Positions 16,970 to 26,546 of a stretch of 64,000 nucleotides of DNA are shown piece after piece. The stretch covers positions 1-64,000 of the forward strand of contig CAKSEL010000003.1 in assembly GCA_934446675.1 (NCBI GenBank), read 5' to 3'. Within the stretch, counting starts at the first letter, position 1; every line of letters starts with the position of its first letter. A program made the translations under genes and the position numbers. The DNA comes from an uncultured Eubacteriales bacterium. Lineage in GTDB: Bacteria; Bacillota; Clostridia; Oscillospirales; CAG-382. The notes under the pieces are model-generated. The model was given only the letters and a program-made list of their open reading frames with translations, was not told where the DNA came from and ran no database searches.

Positions 16970-18961
16970 ATGTCGCTCTTGAAGATAATAAAGGAAATAT
17001 GGCAGAAATTTACCGGCAAGAAAGCTGTTTTTGCCGCGTCTTTAACGCTTTTCGCACTTTCCGGAATATGCGCTTTTCGCGACAGACCCATGGCGCTTAT
17101 CATACTTGTCTGCGCGCTCGGATATACCGGAACGGTGTTTGCACTGCTGATCTACGGCAGAAAGAAAATGACGTTCAGCGCGGAAAGCCCCATGCTTTCG
17201 GGACTTACTCTGGATTTTGTAATGTCAATGTCGCTGCCGGTGGTAATAGTAAACTATCTCGGCGAGATAGCATGGTACAACAAGGCGTTTTTAACCACCT
17301 CCGGCACCAAAGGCACGCTTTACGGAAAAAACATTGCCGAAAAAATAAACCATTCTCTCGTGCCCGCACGTCTTTTCAGAACCGACAGTGCGCCGATATA
17401 CGTCCCCATGAACGGCATTGACTATGAGGTAAGCTGTTTTAAAGTGACGTCTTCGGGCAAAAATTACTGTATAACCCTTTGGGAAAACAAGACAAACGAA
17501 ATATATCTCAAGAAAGAATTAAAACTCAGAAACACGCTTGTTGCGTTTCTAGTAATAGACAACTTCTCCGAGGCTATGCAGTTCGTACAGGACAAATCGC
17601 GCACCGCAAGCGCCGTTATCGGCAGCGAGATAGACAAGTGGAGCGCGTCCTTGGGCGGAATAATGAAGGAATACGACAAGGAAAAGTACGTTATTCTGTT
17701 TGAAGAACGGCATCTTGAAGATTTAAAGGAAAACAAATTTGAAATTTTAGACAGGGTGAGAAACATCACCATAGACGGCGTTGTAATGCAGTTTACGGCG
17801 TCGATAGGAATTGCCTGCGTTTCGGGAACGCTTGCCGAAAAAGAGGCAGCGAGCCGCGTATGCCTTGACCTTGCTTTGCAGCGCGGAGGAGATCAGGCGG
17901 TACTCAAAAACGAGACCTCCGTCGAATACTACGGCGGACGTTCAAAGAGCGTGCAGAAAAAGACAAAGGTGCGCGCAAGAGTCGTGGCAAACGAAATATG
18001 CGCCGCAATGCGCGAGTGCTCAAATGTCATGGTTATGGGACACAAATATGCGGATCACGACTCCATTGCCTCGTGCGTCGCCGTTTCACGCCTTGCAAAG
18101 CACATGGGCAAACCCGTAAACATTGTCGTAAACATTCACGACTTTAACTTAAAAGCCATATTCAACAGCTTACGCGGAATAAAGGAATACACTTCTCTTT
18201 TCGTTGACCGCGAATCGGCGCAGGAGCTTATGCGTTCAGACACATTGCTTGTGGTGTGCGACGTAAACAACCCCGGGCTTTTTGAAATGCCCGAACTATA
18301 CGAGGCAGCCGGAAACTTTATAGTAATAGACCACCACAGAAAGATAGGCGAATTCAAAAATCAGCCGAGGCTGTCGCACATAGAACCTGCTGCGTCAAGC
18401 GCGTCCGAGCTTATGAGCGAAATTCTCGAACAGGTCACCCTCCCCGGTACACTTCCGGCAGTCGAGGCAAATCTGCTGTTTGCCGGAATCATACTCGACA
18501 CCAAGCAGTTTACCAAAAATACGGGAGTGCGCACTTTCGGCGCGGCGCTGTATCTGAGGAGCGAGGGCGCAAGTCCGCATGAGGCTCAAAAGCTTTTCAG
18601 AACCAACATTCACGACTTTATGCGCGAAAGCGTCTTTGAAAACAACATTCAGATCTACCGCGACAGCATAGCTTTTTCGGTATACGACGGACAAGCCGAC
18701 GGACGCGACAGAATAGCCGCCGCAAAGGCTGCCGACAGGCTGCTCACGGTTGAGGGCGTTACCGCTGCGTTTGTCATATGCGTTATAGACGGCGTTGTAA
18801 ACGTTTCGGCGCGTTCGGACGGCAGCATAAACGTTCAGCTCGTACTTGAAAAGCTCGGCGGCGGAGGTCATTTTGACGCTGCCGGCGCTCAGATAAAAAA
18901 CACCGACGTTTTAAGCACGCTTGAACTTTTAAAGAAAGCCATTGACGAATATCTGGAATAA
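16970..18961 (+). CDS. gdpP: Cyclic-di-AMP phosphodiesterase GdpP
   Basis: Membrane-bound DHH/DHHA1 phosphodiesterase that cleaves the second messenger c-di-AMP to pApA. Two N-terminal membrane helices (about 18-62) are followed by a PAS-like domain, a degenerate GGDEF domain (about 175-300) without the catalytic motif, then DHH motifs GHKYADHD and VIDHHR and the DHHA1 motif GGGGHFDAAGA near the C-terminus. The 663-residue domain order matches the family. The start is ATG 16970, five bases after AAGG; GTG 16967 is an alternative. It is co-transcribed with the DUF2232 gene. Confidence 0.93.
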   Translation: MSLLKIIKEIWQKFTGKKAVFAASLTLFALSGICAFRDRPMALIILVCALGYTGTVFALLIYGRKKMTFSAESPMLSGLTLDFVMSMSLPVVIVNYLGEIAWYNKAFLTTSGTKGTLYGKNIAEKINHSLVPARLFRTDSAPIYVPMNGIDYEVSCFKVTSSGKNYCITLWENKTNEIYLKKELKLRNTLVAFLVIDNFSEAMQFVQDKSRTASAVIGSEIDKWSASLGGIMKEYDKEKYVILFEERHLEDLKENKFEILDRVRNITIDGVVMQFTASIGIACVSGTLAEKEAASRVCLDLALQRGGDQAVLKNETSVEYYGGRSKSVQKKTKVRARVVANEICAAMRECSNVMVMGHKYADHDSIASCVAVSRLAKHMGKPVNIVVNIHDFNLKAIFNSLRGIKEYTSLFVDRESAQELMRSDTLLVVCDVNNPGLFEMPELYEAAGNFIVIDHHRKIGEFKNQPRLSHIEPAASSASELMSEILEQVTLPGTLPAVEANLLFAGIILDTKQFTKNTGVRTFGAALYLRSEGASPHEAQKLFRTNIHDFMRESVFENNIQIYRDSIAFSVYDGQADGRDRIAAAKAADRLLTVEGVTAAFVICVIDGVVNVSARSDGSINVQLVLEKLGGGGHFDAAGAQIKNTDVLSTLELLKKAIDEYLE

Positions 18962-18988
18962 AAATTATTCTTCGGAGAGTTTTATATA

Positions 18989-20083
18989 ATGAAAATACTC
19001 TATCTCATCAACTACGCCGGAGGCGGCGGAACCGAAAAATACGTTCTCGACCTCTTGGACGGCTTTACGGCTGCCGGCGAAAAGTGCTATCTTGCCTACA
19101 ACATACCGGGGCTTTTGTCCGAACAGGCGGCAAAGAGAAAAATAAGCAGCTTTCAGTTTGAAATGAAGAACTCCTATGACATAAAGGCTGCCAAAACGCT
19201 TGCGCGCATATGCTCGCAGAACAAGATAGACATTGTACATGCACAGCACACGCGCGAGTTATATGTTGCCTGCCTTTCAAAGCTTTTCGGCAACAAGGCA
19301 AAGGTAATATTTACAAATCATCTGCTCAGCGAATGCGGCAAGGCAAGAAAGCTCACAAACTCGGTTCTTGCGCGTCCTCTTTGCTCAAAATTCATCACGG
19401 TCTGTGAAAAAGGACGCGAGCTGATGAACAGCAACGGCTTCGGCACGTCAAAAACCGTGACAATATTCAACGGCATAAACACGCAGAGGAAAGCCTCTTA
19501 CAACAACGTAAGAGAGCAGCTCGGCATTGCAGAAGATGTGTTTGTCATAACGGCTCTGACCCGTTACAGCCCCGAAAAAGGCGTCGGCTTTTTAATAGAC
19601 AGCGTAAACGAGCTGAAAAAGACGGCAAAGAGAAAATTTGTGCTGCTTATCGCGGGTACAGGCGATATGTACGACGAAATGGGGCAAAAGATAGAAAATC
19701 TCGGACTTAACGACGTCATAATGCGCTTAGGTTACAGAAACGACACGGCAGATCTTCTTGAAAGCTCGGATATGTTTGTAAATCTTTCAAGCACCGAGGC
19801 GCTGAGCTTTGCGATTATAGAGGCGCTATCCCACGGGCTTCCCGTCGTTGTGACAAACGTCGGCGGAACGTGCGATATTGTAAACGCGCAGACCGACTGC
19901 GGAATTGCCGTAAGCTACGGCGACACGTCCATGACCGCAAAGGCGATAAACACGGTTATGTCCGACGGCGCGCTGTATGAAAAATACTCGGCAAACGCGC
20001 TTAAAACAGCGTCGGAAAAGTTTTCGGTTTCGCAGATGCTTGAAAAGACATATGCCGTCTACACATCTTTGTTAAAAAAGTAA
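18989..20083 (+). CDS. Glycosyltransferase family 4 (GT-B fold)
   Basis: A 364-residue glycosyltransferase of the GT4 type. The N-terminal segment begins MKILYLINYAGGGGTEKYV, and the donor-binding region contains SSTEALSFAIIEALSHGLPVV with the E-x7-E pattern. It probably adds a sugar from a nucleotide donor during assembly of an envelope polysaccharide, on the cytosolic side. It begins the polysaccharide block running to 25587, followed by two DUF4330 genes and an O-antigen ligase-like gene. Donor and acceptor cannot be told. Confidence 0.9.
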   Translation: MKILYLINYAGGGGTEKYVLDLLDGFTAAGEKCYLAYNIPGLLSEQAAKRKISSFQFEMKNSYDIKAAKTLARICSQNKIDIVHAQHTRELYVACLSKLFGNKAKVIFTNHLLSECGKARKLTNSVLARPLCSKFITVCEKGRELMNSNGFGTSKTVTIFNGINTQRKASYNNVREQLGIAEDVFVITALTRYSPEKGVGFLIDSVNELKKTAKRKFVLLIAGTGDMYDEMGQKIENLGLNDVIMRLGYRNDTADLLESSDMFVNLSSTEALSFAIIEALSHGLPVVVTNVGGTCDIVNAQTDCGIAVSYGDTSMTAKAINTVMSDGALYEKYSANALKTASEKFSVSQMLEKTYAVYTSLLKK

Positions 20084-20130
20084 TCAGGACAAATACAATA
20101 TACTGACTTTGAAAGGACGATTTTAAGAAA

Positions 20131-20610
20131 ATGGCAGAAAAGAACAAAAAGCTGTTCGGTAAGATCAACGTTATCGACTTTATCGTAATTATCGTGCTGA
20201 TACTCGCGGTATGCGTAATAGGAGTATCAAAGCTGCGCGACAAAAACGCCTCCGGCAGGCAGACGCTCATAATAAAGTATTATGCAGAGGAAGTCCGCGA
20301 CAACGTAGCCTCGCGCGTAAAGCCCGGCGACAATCTCTACGACTACACCGACAAGGGACAGCTCGGAACCGTAACCGACGTACAGATAGGAGAAGCCGTT
20401 TCATACGCCGTCAAGTCCGACGGAACATTTACCGCCGTTCCCAAAGCCGGTTACAGCTCAATTATCATCACCGGAGAGGTCGAGGGTCTCAAAACCGATC
20501 TCGGCGCGACGGTAAACTCGCACAAGTACGGCGTAGGACATTCGTTTACGCTTTATGCGGGCGACGCGCGCATTTATCTTCGCGTTTACGACATACAGGT
20601 TAAGGAATGA
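20131..20610 (+). CDS. DUF4330 membrane-anchored protein (first of two)
   Basis: A 159-residue protein with a cytosolic basic N-terminus, one membrane helix (about residues 14-33) and an extracytoplasmic beta-rich domain. It matches the DUF4330 family, commonly found beside polysaccharide genes, with no established function. It is a paralog of the next gene: both have a (I/V)NVIDxxVIxVI helix start, a Y/LYDxx-x-x-LGT motif and a C-terminal (D)A(R/K)(I/L)Y segment. The ribosome site is AAAGGACG. It may be a small accessory of the ligase or polymerase. Confidence 0.8.
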   Translation: MAEKNKKLFGKINVIDFIVIIVLILAVCVIGVSKLRDKNASGRQTLIIKYYAEEVRDNVASRVKPGDNLYDYTDKGQLGTVTDVQIGEAVSYAVKSDGTFTAVPKAGYSSIIITGEVEGLKTDLGATVNSHKYGVGHSFTLYAGDARIYLRVYDIQVKE

Positions 20611-20621
20611 GGGAAAAGAGC

Positions 20622-21125
20622 ATGGACAACAACAACGCTAAAAAATACAGAATATTCGGCATAAACGTAATCGACCTGCTTGTAATTCTCGTAATAATTG
20701 CGGCTGTGATTTTCGCCGCGTACAAGTTTCTCGGTCTTGGAAAAGACAGCTCATTACAGAACATTGAAATTGTTTTCAAGTCCGACGAAGTGAGCGATTT
20801 TGTAATAGACAAGCTCAAAGAGGGCTGCCGTCTTTACGACGACGAAGAATCCATAGATCTCGGAACCTGTATTTCATTTGAAACAGGTCCGTCCGAATCC
20901 TACGGAACAAACCTTGAGGGTGAATTTGTACTCTCGCCAAAGCCCTACTGCCAGTCGTTGTATTTAAACGGCAAGGTAAAGGCAAAAATGGGCGCAAACG
21001 GCGTAATTGTCGGCGGTCACGAATACTGCATAGGCGACTTTATAATACTCCGTGCCGGCGACGCAAAGCTCTATATAAGCGTATACGACATAGTTCCGGA
21101 AACGGCTTCCGGCACAGACAAGTAA
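20622..21125 (+). CDS. DUF4330 membrane-anchored protein (second of two)
   Basis: A 167-residue paralog of the preceding gene with the same plan: a membrane helix at about 15-37 (NVIDLLVILVIIAAVIFAAY) and an extracytoplasmic domain ending DAKLYISVYDI. The start is ATG 20622, 8 nt after GAGGG. An ATG at 20607 overlaps the previous stop but has poor spacing. The tandem duplication suggests the two products may form a heteromer. The O-antigen ligase-like gene follows after 14 nt. Confidence 0.8.
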   Translation: MDNNNAKKYRIFGINVIDLLVILVIIAAVIFAAYKFLGLGKDSSLQNIEIVFKSDEVSDFVIDKLKEGCRLYDDEESIDLGTCISFETGPSESYGTNLEGEFVLSPKPYCQSLYLNGKVKAKMGANGVIVGGHEYCIGDFIILRAGDAKLYISVYDIVPETASGTDK

Positions 21126-21139
21126 GGCGGTTTTGAAAA

Positions 21140-22648
21140 ATGCTTGAATCAAGTGTTACTGCCGGCGTTTTTAAATGGCTGTGGAATGAGCTTAAACAGA
21201 GCAAATTTTTCGGAGTGCTTATGGCTGTTACGTCATATTTTGCATATGCGTACAAGTACAGCACGTTAAGAAAGATCATTCTCGGCGTCGGAAACGTCGA
21301 AAACTATACGGAAACATCTGTTTTTTACAGGATTTTATCCTCCGTATGCAATTTTTTTGTAAACCTGTTTACCAAAATCGCGTCATTCTTTATAAATGCC
21401 GCGAAAGGCAGTCTTATTGCAAAGTTTTATGCAAGCGCCGTTAAGGGTTCGTTTATATTTGACACAAACAACTTCTTTGCGCTCTGCATAATGTTTATAT
21501 TCCTTGTTCCGCACGACTACTGGAACAATATGTACGCTCTGGATGCGGCGCTCATGCTGTGCGGAGTATATGTATTCTGTCTTGCGCTCGGCAAGGATTT
21601 CGGAAAAGACATAAAAGGCGTGCCGTTTCAGCTTTTGCTGTTTCTGTTCTCGCTGTTTCTCTCGGCGGCAATATCCTTTGACAGAGCCGACAGCATAAGA
21701 GTACTCGTGTTCTTTGTGACGTCGTACCTGCTTTGCCTTGCGGTATACGGCACTATACGCGATGAGAACAGATTTGAAAGCTTTTGCAGAATAATCTACT
21801 TTACGCTGCTTGCCGCGGCGCTCTTCGGAATAGCTCAGAGAATAATGGGCGTCGAAGCCGATGCGTCGTTTACCGACCTTACGCTCAACAAGGATATGCC
21901 GGGACGCGTTTTCGGCACAATGGGCAACCCGAACAACTATGCGGAATATCTCATGGCATTTCTGCCGTATGCGTTCTCGTTTGCAATGACAAGAAAGACG
22001 TCCGACAACAAGATGTTCTGCCTTATAGGACTTATACTTCCCCTTGCGGCAATGCTGACGACATACTCGCGTTCAAGCTGGATAGCGCTCGCGTGCTCAT
22101 GCGTGCTGTATGTGTTTATATTCAATTTCAGACTTGTGCCGGTGTTTGCGGCGGGCGTTATATGTATGCTGCCGTTCATTCCGCAGAGTATCTATAACAG
22201 AATTCTCACTATCGGTAATGTTAAGGACTCCTCAAGTTCGTACCGTATTACCATCTGGACGGGCGCGCTGAAAATGCTGAAAGAATATTGGTTTACCGGA
22301 ATCGGTCTCGGCCCCGGCGCGTTTGCGACGATATTCCCGAAATATGCTCTCGGCGATACCGCCGTTGCAAGACATTCTCATATGCAGTTTATGGAAATGC
22401 TCGTTGAGGGCGGCGTTCTCAGCTTCTTCGCGTATATCTGGATGCTCATTTCTCTCGTTAAACGCTGCTGCCATAAGGCTGTTACCGCTAAAAATATTAA
22501 TGTTAAATACTATGCCTGCGCCGCCGCCTCCAGCGTTACCGGTATCGCTCTTATCGGTATGTTCGAGTATTGCTGGTTCTATCCCAGAGTTATGTTCGCT
22601 TTCTTTATAAGCGTCGGTCTCTGCCTCGCTGTCTTACGGGAAAAATAA
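21140..22648 (+). CDS. O-antigen ligase/polymerase-like membrane protein
   Basis: A 502-residue polytopic membrane protein of the Wzy/WaaL (Wzy_C) superfamily, which polymerises or transfers lipid-linked glycans at the outer membrane face. Characteristic features are about twelve membrane segments, the GTMGNPNNYAEYLM segment, and the large loop with GIGLGPGAF and the HSHMQFMEMLVEGG signature. In a Gram-positive it probably joins secondary wall polymer or teichuronic-like chains. Codon choice shifts in the last 450 or so bases toward C- and T-ending Ile, Val and Ala codons. Repeat copy B starts immediately after its TAA. Confidence 0.85.
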   Translation: MLESSVTAGVFKWLWNELKQSKFFGVLMAVTSYFAYAYKYSTLRKIILGVGNVENYTETSVFYRILSSVCNFFVNLFTKIASFFINAAKGSLIAKFYASAVKGSFIFDTNNFFALCIMFIFLVPHDYWNNMYALDAALMLCGVYVFCLALGKDFGKDIKGVPFQLLLFLFSLFLSAAISFDRADSIRVLVFFVTSYLLCLAVYGTIRDENRFESFCRIIYFTLLAAALFGIAQRIMGVEADASFTDLTLNKDMPGRVFGTMGNPNNYAEYLMAFLPYAFSFAMTRKTSDNKMFCLIGLILPLAAMLTTYSRSSWIALACSCVLYVFIFNFRLVPVFAAGVICMLPFIPQSIYNRILTIGNVKDSSSSYRITIWTGALKMLKEYWFTGIGLGPGAFATIFPKYALGDTAVARHSHMQFMEMLVEGGVLSFFAYIWMLISLVKRCCHKAVTAKNINVKYYACAAASSVTGIALIGMFEYCWFYPRVMFAFFISVGLCLAVLREK

Positions 22649-23298
22649 GAGTACGAAAAGGACGAGGGATACGCGCTTTCTTTTTAAAAAGAAAGCTGCA
22701 AAGAAAACAGCAGCCCTTAATTTAGAAAAGGGCTATGGGATACTCTGTGCCGCCAGCTTGTACCGTCCGCAGTCAAACAGCAGGACTGCGGACTAAGATA
22801 TATGCAGGTGCCGAAGCAAGCTATGGAAACTGTGTACAAGTGGTAACTTTGGAAAGTGAAATAATTACGCACCAACGAAATAAAAAAGAATTTCCACTTT
22901 GCACCGGCGAAACATTAACTAACATTTGAAAAAGTCATCTTGCCGTAGGCAAGCTGGTCGGAAAAGTATGTCCTGTTGACTGCATGACTATATAAAGAAT
23001 AATACTTGTGCCGAAATGGTTTGATTTCGTACAAAACCCCGTATCCGCGCGCCTGTCGCGCGGCGATTTCGCCGTAAGTTACACGGACGTACCATAGTAG
23101 CAGTGCGGTCACGTCTGTAGGGATAATAGAGGCAAGAAAAGATGGGTTTAGGGCGAAATCCTCCACGTAGCCACGCTTTCGCGGCGGCGTTTGAGCCGCG
23201 AACGGCTTTTCGACAGTTTATCCTCGCAGTAGGACTTTTCTCCGTAGAAAAGCGTCAGCACAAAGCTGCACTTTGAAAAAAGTAACCCGTTTCCACCC
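22649..23298 (+). repeat. Large structured intergenic repeat, copy B
   Basis: A non-coding repeat of about 650 bp in the gene direction, starting right after the ligase stop. The left palindrome matches copy A. The H2 stem is GTCCGCAGTC (22765-22774) with GACTGCGGAC (22784-22793), the H3 stem is CTTGCC/GGCAAG (22939-22953), and the CCGCGCG/CGCGCGG module lies near 23045. The right end is CCCGTTTCCACCC. It lacks the terminator-like stem of copy A and carries a different segment there, shared with copy D. Confidence 0.85.
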
Positions 23299-23346
23299 AA
23301 GCAAAGCAAAAATAATAAAAAAAGAATATAAAAGGAGTCACCCCCG

Positions 23347-25587
23347 GTGAAAGTACTTCATATGATAAGCGGCGGAGACAGCGGCGGAGCAAAAACCCAT
23401 GTCTTTGCACTCATGCGCGCATTGCCGAAATACTGCGACGTAAAAATCGTCTGCTTTATAAAAGGACAGTTCTTCGATGAACTTCAGGATATAGACGTGC
23501 CGAGTATGTTGCTTGAACAGAAAAATCGGTTTGATCTGTCTGTCATAGATAAAATTGTCGAAATTTGTAAAAACGACGGTGTTCAGATAATCCACGCACA
23601 CGGCGCAAGGGCTAATTTCATCGCGGCTAACCTGAAACGTAAAATAAAAATTCCCGTCGTTTCAACCGTCCATAGTGACTATTTGCTCGACTTCGACTCG
23701 CTGTATAAAAAAATCGTGTTCACAACGCTTAATACTCTGGCGCTGAAAAAACTCGATTATCATATAGGCGTGTCCTCAAATTTCAAGGATATGCTTATTT
23801 CGCGCGGATTTAATCCCAACCGCGTGTTTACCGTATATAACGGCATGGACTATTCTTCGCCCATGCCTTTCTGCGCAAAAGAGGAATTTGCAAAACGCGT
23901 CGGTATCGAATATAATCCGGATATTACATACGTCGGTCTTATCGGACGGCATGACTATGTAAAGGGACATGATGTGTTTGTAGACGCCGCGGCAAAGGTT
24001 CTCGAACGCAGAAAGAACGTCGTTTTCCTTATCGCAGGCGACGGCGACGGCAGAGACGACCTTGTAAAAAGAGTAAATGAGCTTAGAATTTCGGATAATT
24101 TCATCTTCGCAGGCTTTGTAAAGGATATTTACAGCTTTTTGAATTTTGTCGATATAAATACGCTCTCGTCACGCTGTGAAAGCTTCCCGTATGTTCTGCT
24201 CGAGGGCGCAAGAATGAAAAAACCGACGGTAAGCTCGGCTGTCGGCGGTATTCCCGACCTTATCAGAAACGGCGTTACGGGACTTACCTTTGAAAGTCAG
24301 AACAGCAGCGATTTTGCCGATAAACTCTGCACGCTTATCGACGATAAGGCGCTCGCCGAAAAATACGGAAACGCACTGTATGAGCTTGCGACCGGCAATT
24401 TCTCAAACGACAGCCTTGCAAGAACTCATGCCGAAATTTACAGCTCAATTCTGCGCTATGAATCGGATAAAAAGAACTCCGACGCCGTTATCTCAGGCTA
24501 CTATGGATATAATAACAGCGGCGACGACGCTCTGCTTTACGGCATTATAAAAAGTCTGCGCACTCTTATGCCCGATATACGCCTGACAGTCCTCAGCAAA
24601 AATCCCGAGCAGACAAAGCGCCGTTACAGGGTAGACGCGGTAAAGCGTTTCAATCCGTTTGCCGTCTCGCACGCTCTGTCGGATTCACATATGCTCATAA
24701 ACGGCGGCGGAAGCCTTATTCAGGACGCTACAAGCTTCAAGAGCCTTATGTACTACCTTTCCGTAATCAAGGCGGCAAAAAAACGGGGACTTCATGTGTT
24801 TGTATATGCAAACGGTATAGGCCCTCTCAAAGATTCAAGCCTTAAATATGCGTCAAAAATACTCTCCGTCGCGGACATAATAACGCTGCGCGAAAAGGAA
24901 TCTCAGGCGCAGGTTGACCGTCTCGGAATTAAAGGTGTACCTGTATACCTAAGTGCAGATCCCGCGCTTTTGCTTGACGCGCCCGACGAAAAACAGGCTG
25001 ACGAGATATTGGCAAAGTATTCGCTGCCCGAAAGAAATTCGTATATCGCGGTATCTGTCCGTCCGTGGGATAAAAACGACGCGGAATTTGAGCAAAAGAT
25101 TGCGGAGCTTTGCGATTATATGTACGAAAAACACGCGCTGAACACGGTTCTGCTGCCCATGAAGCCGCAGTCGGATCTTGCGCTGTGCGAGAGCATAGGC
25201 AGACGCGCAAAATGCAAGACATATACGGTTTCCGGAATCCCGGAGGTGTCGGAGATCATGGCAATAATCTCGGCGGCGCGCGCCGTTGTCGGCATGCGAC
25301 TGCACACGCTTTGCTATGCGTTGGTTTCGTGCGTGCCGTGCGTGGGAATAAAGTATGATCCCAAAATCGACGGATTTCTGAATTATATCGGCATAGACAG
25401 CCTTGTAAACGCGTCGGACATAGACCTTCAGAAGCTCATAAGCCTTGCCGAAAACGCCGTCTGCGGTCATGACGCAATATTTGAAAAAATGAAAGACAAG
25501 CGCACCGAACTCAGAGATCTTGCAAATCTCAGCGCACGTCTTGCGGTTGAAATGATAAAATCCGACTTTTCAAATAAAGAGGACTGA
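23347..25587 (+). CDS. GT4 glycosyltransferase fused to CsaB-type pyruvyl transferase
   Basis: A 746-residue two-domain protein. Residues 1-372 form a GT4 glycosyltransferase (SGGDSGGAKTHV at the N-terminus; CESFPYVLLEGAR at 277-289 with the E-x7-E pair). Residues 378-735 form a polysaccharide pyruvyl transferase like CsaB (GYYGYNNSGDDALL at 384-397, NGGGSLIQD, and GMRLHTLCYAL near the C-terminus). CsaB adds pyruvate ketals to secondary wall polymer so that SLH-domain proteins can bind. Fusion would couple sugar addition with pyruvylation. GTG 23347 has AAGGAG 9 nt upstream. It begins 49 nt after repeat copy B. Confidence 0.9.
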   Translation: MKVLHMISGGDSGGAKTHVFALMRALPKYCDVKIVCFIKGQFFDELQDIDVPSMLLEQKNRFDLSVIDKIVEICKNDGVQIIHAHGARANFIAANLKRKIKIPVVSTVHSDYLLDFDSLYKKIVFTTLNTLALKKLDYHIGVSSNFKDMLISRGFNPNRVFTVYNGMDYSSPMPFCAKEEFAKRVGIEYNPDITYVGLIGRHDYVKGHDVFVDAAAKVLERRKNVVFLIAGDGDGRDDLVKRVNELRISDNFIFAGFVKDIYSFLNFVDINTLSSRCESFPYVLLEGARMKKPTVSSAVGGIPDLIRNGVTGLTFESQNSSDFADKLCTLIDDKALAEKYGNALYELATGNFSNDSLARTHAEIYSSILRYESDKKNSDAVISGYYGYNNSGDDALLYGIIKSLRTLMPDIRLTVLSKNPEQTKRRYRVDAVKRFNPFAVSHALSDSHMLINGGGSLIQDATSFKSLMYYLSVIKAAKKRGLHVFVYANGIGPLKDSSLKYASKILSVADIITLREKESQAQVDRLGIKGVPVYLSADPALLLDAPDEKQADEILAKYSLPERNSYIAVSVRPWDKNDAEFEQKIAELCDYMYEKHALNTVLLPMKPQSDLALCESIGRRAKCKTYTVSGIPEVSEIMAIISAARAVVGMRLHTLCYALVSCVPCVGIKYDPKIDGFLNYIGIDSLVNASDIDLQKLISLAENAVCGHDAIFEKMKDKRTELRDLANLSARLAVEMIKSDFSNKED

Positions 25588-25592
25588 GAAAA

Positions 25593-26480
25593 ATGAACAT
25601 AAAGGCATATGCTAAAATAAATCTCACGCTTGAAATAACCGGAAAAATACTTGAGGGCGGTTTTCATGAGCTGCGCACCGTAATGCACAAAATTCCGCTT
25701 TGCGACGAGCTTGAAGTCGAGATTTTTAACAGCCCGTCCGGGAAAATTCATTTTGAATGCGACGTACAGCTCTGCGAAAAGGAGCAAAACCTCGCATACA
25801 AGGCGGCGGCCGCATATATTGACGCTTTTACGCAAAAGACAAACCGTACTCCCGGCGCAAAAATCAGCCTTGAAAAGCATATACCGTCTGGCGCGGGACT
25901 CGGAGGAGGAAGTGCCGACGCTGCGGCTGTTCTTCGCGCAATGAATACGCTTTGCGAAGATATACTTTCGGAAAACGAGCTTATGCAGCTTGCCGAAAGT
26001 CTCGGCAGCGACGTTCCGTTCTGCCTTTATCCCGAAAAATGCGCTTTCTGCACAGGGCGCGGAGAAATAATCACTCCGTCTGAAAGTCTGCCCGGCTGTT
26101 TTGCCGTTATTTCAAAGCCGTCCGACAGCATTTCCACAAAAGGCATTTACGCCGAGTATGACAGAACCATAAAATATCTGCCCGACCGCGGCGAAAAGAA
26201 AAATTCCTTTGAGGCGGTTTCTCTGCTTGAATCGGGAAAGCTTTTGCAGAATCCGCGTATCTTTGTAAACGACTTTGAAAGAATATGCATACCCAAATGC
26301 CCGGAAATTGAGCTTTTCAAGATCATAATGAAAAAGCACGGGGCGTTCGCGTCAATGATGTCTGGCAGCGGCTCGGCGGTCTTCGGACTTTTTCCCGACC
26401 ATGACGGCGCATTTGAGGCATACGCCGAGCTGAAACGCGAAAACGCTGAGTTTGTACAGGTCTGCGAAATAAAAAAATAA
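25593..26480 (+). CDS. ispE: 4-diphosphocytidyl-2-C-methyl-D-erythritol kinase
   Basis: A GHMP kinase that phosphorylates CDP-methylerythritol in the MEP isoprenoid pathway. The N-terminal YAKINLTLEI is at residues 6-15, with the catalytic Lys at position 8. The ATP loop PSGAGLGGGSADAA is at 98-111, and LGSDVPFCL contains the catalytic Asp. The 295 residues are normal for the family. It begins 5 nt after the GT4-CsaB gene and is probably read from the same transcript. No other MEP genes are present. Confidence 0.94.
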   Translation: MNIKAYAKINLTLEITGKILEGGFHELRTVMHKIPLCDELEVEIFNSPSGKIHFECDVQLCEKEQNLAYKAAAAYIDAFTQKTNRTPGAKISLEKHIPSGAGLGGGSADAAAVLRAMNTLCEDILSENELMQLAESLGSDVPFCLYPEKCAFCTGRGEIITPSESLPGCFAVISKPSDSISTKGIYAEYDRTIKYLPDRGEKKNSFEAVSLLESGKLLQNPRIFVNDFERICIPKCPEIELFKIIMKKHGAFASMMSGSGSAVFGLFPDHDGAFEAYAELKRENAEFVQVCEIKK

Positions 26481-26546
26481 TACATATATGCATATAATTT
26501 CCTCCGTGCGTCAATAATCCGAAACGTAAAAGGAGATTAAAGACAC

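Noticed and set aside
26470..26546. Sigma-F-type promoter before spoIIR, and sigma-G/F before gpr (about 47474-47530).
   Set aside because: Partial matches exist, but spacer lengths do not fit the consensus well enough to call them.
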